The notes beneath the pieces are model-generated. The model saw only the letters and a list, made by a program, of their open reading frames with translations, was not told the origin of the DNA and did not search any database. Shown in pieces: positions 35,301-42,092 of a stretch of DNA of 64,000 bases (positions are counted from its first letter, which is position 1; each line of letters starts with the position of its first letter). This DNA comes from Chitinophaga ginsengisoli (GTDB lineage: Bacteria > Bacteroidota > Bacteroidia > Chitinophagales > Chitinophagaceae), in NCBI RefSeq assembly GCF_003014595.1, contig NZ_PYGK01000020.1, positions 62,001-126,000 on the forward strand, written 5' to 3'. The position numbers were made by a program, and so were the translations under genes.

Positions 35301-37956
35301 CTACGTTCACGATGCTGACAGGATGTGCTTTGTCGGTCAGCAGCATACCTGTCATACGGTCGCCTTCCGGCATTTTGATACCGGTATAAGACGCGAACGG
35401 ATTGTATGGCATGGAGAAGTGGTCGATACTGAAATCGCCACCTGGCTCAAATACTTTGATCTCGAAGCTGGCTTTCAGCTGACCGGGCGCCAGTTTTCCG
35501 AGTGGCAGGTCCACCTTTACAGGTGCAGTGCCGCTCTCACCCAGGCTGCTTTCAAAAATGGTCTTGCTTTCCGCTTCAAAGTGTGTGATAGGGTCATCGA
35601 AATGATAATCCTTGAAGTTCTTAAAGCTGGTAGCCTGCTGTGTCAGGGATACGTCCACTTTCGCCTTCAGGTTCTGTGCAGCAGCGCCGAATAACCAGCG
35701 TGCATTCAATGTACCTTCAGTCGGAGAAGTCTTTGAGAGGGTCGTATTCTTACCAAAGTTGAGATCTATTTTCAGCCTGTTGGGCTTAACAGTTTCTATG
35801 CGGAGGTTCTTGGTGAATACGGCACCACCTACTTTTACTTTCGCTGTCCAGCTACCGGTTAGATCATCCGGAGAGGTAGCGGTAGTGAAGCGGTAGAAGC
35901 CGTTCACAGACTGCAGCCCGTTCAGCTGTCTGTATAACTGTCCTTTAGGATTGTACAGTTCCAGTGTTACCGGGTGATTAGGTGGCAGTTTCTGTTCTTT
36001 ATCTTCCAGGATGAAGGTCAGGAACAGGGTATCGCCTGGGCGCCATACGCCACGTTCACCATACAGGAAGCCTTTGATACCGCTCTGTACTTCTTCACCT
36101 TTCACATCAAAACGGCCTAGTGGCAGAGAGTTTCCATCATCCAGTTTCAGGTAACCTCTTTCATCATCTTTTTTGGCGACGAGGAGATAAGGCTTACGTT
36201 TCAGATCGAAAGTAGCGAGACCGTCACCATCACTCTTGGTTTTGAAGATGACCTGGTTCTGATAGTCGAGTAGTTCCAGTTCCACCCCGATCATTGGTTT
36301 GGTATCGCGGATATCTGTTACGGCAATCAGCATGCTGTTGTCATTTCCTCTTTTGGCAGTAAGGCCGATATTGGAGGAGAAGACGTTGCGGGAAGCCCAT
36401 TTGTCTTTATTGTAGTAGGAGTTGGAGCAAGGATCATCGCGCTCATCCCAGGAATAACCAAATGGATAATAGTTGTCGTAGCGACGCCAGAAATCGTCGT
36501 CTTCATCCACTTTTTCGTTATCGTAATAACCACTATAATATTCTTCATCGCTTTCAGCTTCGCGGCTGGTACCATCTTCAGTTTGCGCGGCAGAACATCC
36601 GAGGAGGGAGTAGGATTTCCGGAAACCTATGGTCACACGGTAGATAGCTCCTGGTTCTGTACGCAGCAGTTTCTCCATATCGAGGTAGAAGCGGTTACGC
36701 TTGTGGAGGTTGAGTGACTTATCAGCATCCAGGCGGATGGTCTTTTCCACTACCGGACGTCCAACACGGCGTAATTCCGCGCTACCGTCCAGGCTATTCT
36801 GCTGTAAATATTGCGGGATATTGTTCTCGTAGATTTTGATGATGGTAACGTCTACCGCACTGAGGTTCACTGCTTCGAAAGGCATTACCAGTTTATTGCT
36901 TTCCGGTAGTATCACTCCTTTGCCGGGGATGGACACGGAAGGCTGGGTATTTTCAAAGACGATATTGGCAGAGAAGCTCTGTTCCAGTTTGCTATCGGCC
37001 ACATTCAGGATACCTTCATTCACTACGACGTTATAGTCGCCTTCCAGTCTTTTAGGAGCGAACACTTTCACCTCGCTACCATCAATGGAGAAGCGGAGAT
37101 CGCTCACACCGCTCACACCGATAAGACCATCCAGTGTCTGTGCAACGCTCACAGGGTCGGAGAACTGTACGAGTATGTATTGTTCTGTTTCGGCCACTGC
37201 GCGTACGTCCAGCACTTTGAAGTCGGAGATGGCGGGTACTTCTATTGTCTTTTTGCCGGAGAGGTCCACGTTCAGTGGTTTACCGTCCCAGTTCAGTTCC
37301 AGTTTACGGGAGCCACCACCTTTATCTGCACGTACCAGGTTCTCGATGGTGAAAGTGGATACTTTATCGGCCGCATTATGCTGCCAGGTAATAGCTACTT
37401 TTTTACCCTCATAGGTCGCATTTACCACCTTTTCGATCTTTTGTGGATCTTCGGTATCGGCAGTGCTGATAGCACCGGAGAAGGTCATTTTATTCAGGAC
37501 GTTGCTGCCTGCCGCTTTCAGGCCATATTCTTCTATGGCATAAGAAGGCTTGATGACGAGGAATTCGAAGTCGAATTCCTTCAGGTCTTTTTCCACCTTC
37601 ATGACCTTACCCAGCTTGAAGGTAGCCTTGTAGTTCTTGCCGGGTTCGAGATTGGCATCGGGCCTGAACTCGACCGTAGTGGCATCTACCCAATAAGCCT
37701 TTCCTTTGATGTTGGGGCTGAAATCGAAGAGTTCCTCTTCCACAGGTTCATTCTGCGTATGAGTAACATTCACATTGCTGGTCAGTTGTACCCGGATTGT
37801 ACTTTGCCTCGAAATAACCCCGGCAGTATAGGCTTCAATGTATTTGGCCAGGGCAGGGTTCATGACTGTTTTTGTGTTTTTACAGGCTGTAATGCAAGTA
37901 ATGAGTAGGCATACAGCGAAGGCGGAGACGACCGCCAAACGTTTTTTGGGACCCAT
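32362..37956 (-). CDS. Alpha-2-macroglobulin family lipoprotein
   Basis: A very large periplasmic lipoprotein (1864 aa) that traps proteases. Signal peptide MGPKKRLAVVSAFAVCLLIT with a lipobox ITAC. Tandem MG beta-domains follow, including the bait-region surroundings; an aromatic and acidic insertion (around residues 470-530) is common in Bacteroidota members. The thioester motif is HGCVEQ with Cys1412, matching bacterial CxEQ. Alpha/alpha-toroid and C-terminal receptor-like domains follow. Adjacent pbpC supports the classical pair. The intact thioester suggests a functional covalent trap. Confidence 0.93.
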   Translation of the reverse strand: MGPKKRLAVVSAFAVCLLITCITACKNTKTVMNPALAKYIEAYTAGVISRQSTIRVQLTSNVNVTHTQNEPVEEELFDFSPNIKGKAYWVDATTVEFRPDANLEPGKNYKATFKLGKVMKVEKDLKEFDFEFLVIKPSYAIEEYGLKAAGSNVLNKMTFSGAISTADTEDPQKIEKVVNATYEGKKVAITWQHNAADKVSTFTIENLVRADKGGGSRKLELNWDGKPLNVDLSGKKTIEVPAISDFKVLDVRAVAETEQYILVQFSDPVSVAQTLDGLIGVSGVSDLRFSIDGSEVKVFAPKRLEGDYNVVVNEGILNVADSKLEQSFSANIVFENTQPSVSIPGKGVILPESNKLVMPFEAVNLSAVDVTIIKIYENNIPQYLQQNSLDGSAELRRVGRPVVEKTIRLDADKSLNLHKRNRFYLDMEKLLRTEPGAIYRVTIGFRKSYSLLGCSAAQTEDGTSREAESDEEYYSGYYDNEKVDEDDDFWRRYDNYYPFGYSWDERDDPCSNSYYNKDKWASRNVFSSNIGLTAKRGNDNSMLIAVTDIRDTKPMIGVELELLDYQNQVIFKTKSDGDGLATFDLKRKPYLLVAKKDDERGYLKLDDGNSLPLGRFDVKGEEVQSGIKGFLYGERGVWRPGDTLFLTFILEDKEQKLPPNHPVTLELYNPKGQLYRQLNGLQSVNGFYRFTTATSPDDLTGSWTAKVKVGGAVFTKNLRIETVKPNRLKIDLNFGKNTTLSKTSPTEGTLNARWLFGAAAQNLKAKVDVSLTQQATSFKNFKDYHFDDPITHFEAESKTIFESSLGESGTAPVKVDLPLGKLAPGQLKASFEIKVFEPGGDFSIDHFSMPYNPFASYTGIKMPEGDRMTGMLLTDKAHPVSIVNVDENGNLLSGNQEVQVELYKIRWRWWWDENSEDEFSNFTQDSYNQLLKKETMTLHGGKGTWNLQINSPDWGRYLVRVKDLKSGHTSGQAVYIDWPGWAERVQKENPSEASMLVFTSDKSDYNVGEDITLTIPSSEGGRGLVSIESGSKVLKTFWIETQKSQTVYKFKAEKEMAPNIYVNVSLLQKHANTKNDLPIRMYGVIPITINDANTILQPVITMPDKLEPEQNASITVSEAKGKAMTYTIALVDEGLLDLTRFKTPDPHSAFYAREALGVKTWDLFDYVIGAWGGDLERILSIGGDEGLNKNAGNAKANRFKPVVIYMGPFTLKGGKQTHNFKLPPYVGSVKAMVVAGQDGAYGAAEKVVAVKKPLMLLTTLPRVLGPSETIQLPVTVFGLENNIRSAKVTLATSALLEVVGERTKTVTFAQPGEQIVYFDVRVRPQVGIAKVKVTATSGAAKAEDETELEIRNPNPVITTIQETTLQAGQSWSTTYKAAGMAGTNTGVLEVSTIPALNLAKRLNYLIQYPHGCVEQTTSSVFPQLALNQLMDLKQSELANVDRNIKAGINRLKGFQTSDGGMSYWPGEGQSDEWGTNYAGHFLVEAQAKGYELPAGMLDQWKKYQRNKAGSWAPSTTNFYGGDLTQAYRLYLLALAKVPELGAMNRLKEFKYLSNEAKWRLAAAYKLAGQPELANTLVRTLPTEVKPYNQLGGTFGSDLRDKAMILETLTILGQRARANELLKQIASNLAQDSWYSTQTTAYALIAVAKYCGVNSSGNKMTFSYTLNGASNTVNGSSYVAQVPVSFASMADGSVSIQNKGQNVLYTRLILQGRPDAGQEPNVPNNPDVLDIQVKYSTRDGKVLDPASLRQGADFLATVTIRNPGKRGYYEQMALTEVFPSGWEIINTRLMDNDSTFRSSPYTYKDIRDDRVYTYFNIEENKTRTYNVLLNAAYLGRYYLPAVSCEAMYDNTIHAFLPGKWVEVTK

Positions 37957-38010
37957 GAGGTTTAAATGCTGTTTAAGATATAAAGGTAAACTAAATGTAT
38001 TATTATTTAA

Positions 38011-39507
38011 TTATATGGATCTTCCCCTCTCCAGTTTTAGTACATTGGTTACTGCTGCCGGGATCTCTTCCTGGTAGTGCGTAACGAATATAAGGGTCAG
38101 ATCCATCACACCACATAGGATATCGATAACATGTTTGAAGTGATCCTTCTGTTGCTGGTCCAATCCCTGGCAGGGTTCGTCGAAAATGAGTAATGGGGGT
38201 TCTTTTACCAGGGCGCGGGCCAGGAGGGTTAGTCGCTGTACACTTTCGGGAACTCCTTTAAAAGCCTGGTTTGCATATGTTGCAATGTCCAGTATATCCA
38301 TCCACGCAGCGGCGTGTTCCTGTTGTTCGGCAGTGCCCTGGCGGTTGCTGCCGATGATATCAAAGAATCCTGATACGACCACCTGCAGGCAATTACTGCC
38401 AGCCTGGAAGTATTGGTGCAATTCGGGTGATACAAAGCCTATCTTCTTTTTAATATCCCAGATGCTTTCTCCGCTGCCTCTCTTCCTGTCAAACAGATAC
38501 AATTCCTGTGCGTAGGCCTGCGGATTATCGCCATTGATCAGGCTTAACAAGGTCGATTTCCCTGCACCGTTATGACCGAGTAAAGCCCATTTTTCATTCG
38601 GCTTTACTATCCAGTTAACATCGTCGAGGATCAAATGTTCGCCATACTGCACTTTTATGTGCTCCATCCTGATGATGGTGTCATATGGCGATGGCGTGTT
38701 TTTCACAATCGCCCTGATCTTTTCCTCATCTACCTGCCAACCCTGGGCCGTAGCCGCCTGGGGTATCTTCCCGTATTCTTCCCGTGTGTACTTTCCTGTT
38801 ATACGGCCTTCGTCCAGCGTCAGCACATGGGTAATATTTTCCGGTATTTCCGTAGGGGAAGTGACCAGCAATACGGTTGTACCTCCAGCAATGATCCTGT
38901 TCACCATATCACTGAAATGCTTTCTTGTCTGAACGTCCAGACCACTGAAAGGATTGTCCAACATCAGCAATACCGGCTGTTTTAACAATGATTTGGCAAT
39001 CATCACACGGCGGGTTTCTCCATTGGAGAGCTTGATCAGCTCCTTATCCATCAATGCCGGGATCTTCAGCGGTTCCAGGATGGGCGTTTGTTCGGGTGTA
39101 CCGCCAGATTCTCCGTAGAGGTATTCCCGTACGGTAGGCGCATCCGAAGAGTCCATACTGTTGAACCGCTGCTGGTAGTAGAAATCGGTCGTAGTATTGG
39201 AGCGGTTCCTGAAGGTATGATGGTGTCCCACCAACGCCTGCAGGTCCCTGTAGCTGAAGTATGGGTCGGTGATGGTATGTTCCCGGCGGTAGGTTTCACT
39301 GAAATGATGATGGATACTGCCATTGATCACGTTGAACTTACCCGCTATCGTGTTGAGGAGGGCGGATTTACCGGAGCCACTGGGGCCGGTGATCGCCCAT
39401 TGTTCTCCTGCATTGATATGCCAGTCCAGACCGGTGAAGAGGGTTTTATCCAGGTAACGAACAGTGATGTGTTCAAGCGATAGGAATGGAATGGCATGGG
39501 TACTCAT
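38011..39507 (-). CDS. ModF-like double ATP-binding cassette protein
   Basis: A 498-aa soluble protein with two ABC ATPase domains. Walker A: GPSGSGKSALL (about residue 40) and GHNGAGKSTLL (about residue 305). Signature-like LSNGETRRV in the first half and a degenerate one (VPESVQRLTLLARAL) in the second. Walker B: PVLLMLDNPF and PLLIFDEPCQG. No membrane domain and no permease nearby. It resembles E. coli ModF/PhrA, of uncertain function. It is divergent from elaA, with the tandem repeat array between them. Confidence 0.85.
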   Translation of the reverse strand: MSTHAIPFLSLEHITVRYLDKTLFTGLDWHINAGEQWAITGPSGSGKSALLNTIAGKFNVINGSIHHHFSETYRREHTITDPYFSYRDLQALVGHHHTFRNRSNTTTDFYYQQRFNSMDSSDAPTVREYLYGESGGTPEQTPILEPLKIPALMDKELIKLSNGETRRVMIAKSLLKQPVLLMLDNPFSGLDVQTRKHFSDMVNRIIAGGTTVLLVTSPTEIPENITHVLTLDEGRITGKYTREEYGKIPQAATAQGWQVDEEKIRAIVKNTPSPYDTIIRMEHIKVQYGEHLILDDVNWIVKPNEKWALLGHNGAGKSTLLSLINGDNPQAYAQELYLFDRKRGSGESIWDIKKKIGFVSPELHQYFQAGSNCLQVVVSGFFDIIGSNRQGTAEQQEHAAAWMDILDIATYANQAFKGVPESVQRLTLLARALVKEPPLLIFDEPCQGLDQQQKDHFKHVIDILCGVMDLTLIFVTHYQEEIPAAVTNVLKLERGRSI

Positions 39508-39549
39508 GATGTTGTTGTTTCTCGAAATTCGGGGCTAAATTATTATTTT

Positions 39550-40110
39550 ATCCCGGGGTTTTCAACCCCGCGTTACAAACAACGGGACCCCTCCCGCATC
39601 CCCGGGGTTTTCACCCCCGTATCCCCGGGGTTACAACCCCGTATCCCCGGGGTTTTCAACCCCGCGCTACAAACAATGGGACCCCTATGGGGTCCTATTG
39701 TGTTTTGTTGGCATTCCGCATCCACCGGGGTTTTCACCCCCGTATCCCCGGGGTTTACAACCCCGCGCTACAAACAACGGGCCCCCTATGGGGTCCTATT
39801 GTGTTTTGTTGGCATCCCGCATCCCCCGGGGTTGTAAACCCCGTATCCCCGGGGTTTTCAACCCCGCGCTACAAACAATGGGACCCCTATGGGGTCCTAT
39901 TGTGTTTTGTTGGCATTCCGCGTCCCCGGGGGGTACAACCCCGTATCCCCGGGGTTTTCAACCCCGCGCTACAAACAACGGGACCCCTATGGGGTCCTAT
40001 TGTGTTTTGTTGGCATTCCGCATCCCCGGGTTTACAACCCCGTATCCCCGGGGTTTTCAACCCCGCGCTACAAACAACGGGACTCCTGCGGAGTCCTATT
40101 GTGTTTTGTT
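39550..40110. repeat. GC-rich tandem array of ~100-bp hairpin units
   Basis: Five copies plus a shorter sixth at the left end. The anchor CTACAAACAA recurs at 39667, 39768, 39869, 39969 and 40068 (periods 101, 101, 100, 99), with a variant at 39572. Each full unit carries a GGACCCC-TAT-GGGGTCC hairpin followed by TATTGTGTTTTGTT, then two hairpins with GGGGTT/AACCCC arms and variable 3-base loops, joined by CCCCGGGG palindromes. The right-end unit has GGACTCC-TGC-GGAGTCC, a compensatory base-pair change. All three + frames are largely open, but the period is not a multiple of three, so coding is unlikely. It lies between divergent genes 38011-39507 and 40180-40635. Confidence 0.9.
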
Positions 40111-40113
40111 AAT

Positions 40114-40121
40114 TACATTTG
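40114..40121 (+). promoter_or_regulatory. Possible -7 element of the elaA-like gene
   Basis: TACATTTG matches TAnnTTTG and lies right after the last repeat unit, about 60 nt before the gene. No TTG is at the right distance upstream. Confidence 0.35.
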
Positions 40122-40179
40122 TGAACACGCGATTTTTGATAGAGGAGGGTAGGCTGTCAAATCAATAAACAACAATCTT

Positions 40180-40635
40180 ATGATACACTGGATTACCAAG
40201 ACATTTGAAGCGTTAACCACGCAGGAGTTGTATGCCGTATTACGCCTCAGAAGTGAGGTGTTTGTGGTCGAGCAGAATTGCGTTTTCCAGGACATGGATA
40301 ATGCCGACCAGCTGGCTGTGCATATCATGGGATTCGATGATGAACTGGACAATGAGTTGGTAGCCTATACCCGTGTATTTGGTCCGGGTATCAAGTTTGA
40401 CATGTGTTCTATTGGACGGGTGGTAACATCTCCACGCGCCAGAAGGTCCGGTTTTGGCAAAAAGCTGATGGAACATTCTATCGCTGTTGTGGAAGAACGG
40501 TTTGGCAAGGTACCTATTAAAATAGGTGCACAGCAATACCTGGAGAAGTTCTACGCTTCTTTAGGCTTCAAACAAAGCAGCGAGATGTACCTGGAAGATA
40601 ACATCCCGCATATTGAGATGATCAGGGAAGTTTAG
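40180..40635 (+). CDS. elaA: GNAT family N-acetyltransferase, ElaA-like
   Basis: A 151-aa acetyltransferase of the ElaA group. It shows the family start WITKTFEALTTQELYAVLRL with RSEVFVVEQNC, then SIGRVVTSPRARRSGFGKKL (acetyl-CoA-binding region Q/RxxGxG/A-like) and a C-terminal GAQQYLEKFYASLGF. Substrate unknown. The 3' end overlaps the convergent DUF6048 gene by 4 bp. Confidence 0.88.
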   Translation: MIHWITKTFEALTTQELYAVLRLRSEVFVVEQNCVFQDMDNADQLAVHIMGFDDELDNELVAYTRVFGPGIKFDMCSIGRVVTSPRARRSGFGKKLMEHSIAVVEERFGKVPIKIGAQQYLEKFYASLGFKQSSEMYLEDNIPHIEMIREV

Positions 40636-41525
40636 TCCTTCTTCTTTTTAGGCTCCCTGGATTCGCGGATCTTTAATTTGTACAGCGGCAGGTAATAAGA
40701 TACCGTGTAAGTCAGATCGAACTGCGAACTCTTAGAGCCGCTGCCAAAGCCCGGAATGACAATAGGGTCAAAACCTTCGGCGGCATTGTTGCTGAGCATG
40801 ATCTTTTCACGTACTGCCCATCCCAGGAAGAAGTTCGGCAATGCTTCCACACGCATACCGAATGTCAGCTCGATCCAGTGGGCGGTCATGTTTGTTTTAG
40901 GGAATGAGCCGGGTGTTACGGATTGCCAGTATTTATTGTGGATGTTGAAGGCAGGCACTTCGTAAGTATTACGGGCAAAGCCATAATGGATACCGCCGTA
41001 TACCATATTCTTTTCAGAAGGATCTTTCTTTTTCAGGAAATCATAATCTACACCGACGGTGGCATATGCGCCACTACCTTTATAGGTATAGCTGGTGTCG
41101 CTGTGAGAGGTACGGTTATAACCGAGCTCGAAGGCGCCATAGAGCTTTTTATTGATACGTGCGTCTGCCTGTACGGCTACATCAGTTCTGTAGGGCTGGA
41201 AGAAGTGCAGGGCAAAACGGCTGATATCTATACCCAGACGGAGGCCGCCGGGAACGTAATAGATGGAATCCGGTTTCTTTGCCGGAACAGGAGTTGCCGG
41301 CGGACGTTGCGCTGTTTTATGTCCGGAGGTGTCCACTGCCTTCTTTAAGGGAGCAGCTTTTAAGGGAGCAGCTGTTGCCGGACGTTGCGCGGGCTTGGGA
41401 GCAGAGGTATCAACAGCCGTCTTTTTGATACTGGTATCTCCCGCAGGTTTTACCTGAGCCTGAGCAGCTTGTGTGAGCAGGCCGGCCAGACTAATAGATA
41501 AAGAATAAAGAAATGTGCGTATCAT
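40632..41525 (-). CDS. DUF6048 family outer-membrane protein
   Basis: A 297-aa protein with a signal peptide (ending TQAAQAQ), a low-complexity Pro/Ala/Lys linker (about 25-85, with the phrases KAVDTSGHKTAQRP and AVDTSAPKPAQRP as internal repeats), and a C-terminal beta-barrel-like domain ending SYYLPLYKLKI. It is the usual partner of DUF6452, whose gene overlaps its start by 35 bp, so translation is probably coupled. Function unknown. Confidence 0.72.
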   Translation of the reverse strand: MIRTFLYSLSISLAGLLTQAAQAQVKPAGDTSIKKTAVDTSAPKPAQRPATAAPLKAAPLKKAVDTSGHKTAQRPPATPVPAKKPDSIYYVPGGLRLGIDISRFALHFFQPYRTDVAVQADARINKKLYGAFELGYNRTSHSDTSYTYKGSGAYATVGVDYDFLKKKDPSEKNMVYGGIHYGFARNTYEVPAFNIHNKYWQSVTPGSFPKTNMTAHWIELTFGMRVEALPNFFLGWAVREKIMLSNNAAEGFDPIVIPGFGSGSKSSQFDLTYTVSYYLPLYKLKIRESREPKKKKD

Positions 41526-41967
41526 TCGTGCTGTTTACTTCCCTGTTATTAATATGTAAAGAGTCGATGGTGTGAAAAGTGGTGATCACCGTATCAATGG
41601 TGAAGAAAGTGGCAAATCCACATCCCGGCGACACAAAGTTCTTTTTCCTTTTATATCGGAAGGTCAGGGTGTCGGGTATCATGGTGGAATCCAGCTTCAG
41701 GTAAAACCTACTGCTGTCTGCCAGTGGATCTAATGACATAAACACGCTCGATCTTGGCTGTTTCCTGACGATAGAGTCTTTTCCCAGTGCAAACAGGGTC
41801 ACCTTTGGCCAGATGGTATCTTTCACTAAAAAGCCTTGCAATGTGTCCTTCTTAAAGTTCATGCCCAGAGAACTGATCAGGGTCTGGTCACAACTTTTGG
41901 TTTCATCTTCACAGGCCGCAAATACTGACAAGAGTAGTATTGCTATAATCCCAGAAATGTATTTCAT
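41491..41967 (-). CDS. DUF6452 family lipoprotein
   Basis: A 158-aa lipoprotein (signal MKYISGIIAILLLSVFAAC, Cys19) with a beta-rich body and the C-terminal part GCGFATFFTIDTVITTFHT typical of DUF6452. Its 3' end overlaps the DUF6048 gene by 35 bp. The pair is conserved in Bacteroidota; the role is unknown. Confidence 0.72.
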   Translation of the reverse strand: MKYISGIIAILLLSVFAACEDETKSCDQTLISSLGMNFKKDTLQGFLVKDTIWPKVTLFALGKDSIVRKQPRSSVFMSLDPLADSSRFYLKLDSTMIPDTLTFRYKRKKNFVSPGCGFATFFTIDTVITTFHTIDSLHINNREVNSTNDTHISLFFIY

Positions 41968-42001
41968 GCCTGCAAATTACGAGTTCCCTTTACAAGTTCC
42001 G

Positions 42002-42035
42002 CTTTCCGCAGGTGAAATTAATCACCCGCGGAAAG
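42002..42035. other. Hairpin between uvrA and the DUF6452 gene
   Basis: Arms CTTTCCGC-A-GGTGA and TCACC-C-GCGGAAAG pair over 14 bp with one mismatch and a 6-nt loop. No strong T-tract; probably a transcript-end structure for uvrA. Confidence 0.45.
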
Positions 42036-42092
42036 GGAGTTATATCATATCTGCCTGAGAAGGCGGAAGTAATAAATATGGTAGGCCGGCTG

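Noticed and set aside
39550..40110. CRISPR array
   Set aside because: Units are contiguous ~100-bp near-copies with no variable spacers and no cas genes nearby.
39496..40168. Three overlapping + strand ORFs with repeated Pro/Gly-rich peptides
   Set aside because: They run through the GC-rich tandem array. The unit period is not a multiple of three and all three frames are open, so they reflect repeat composition, not coding.
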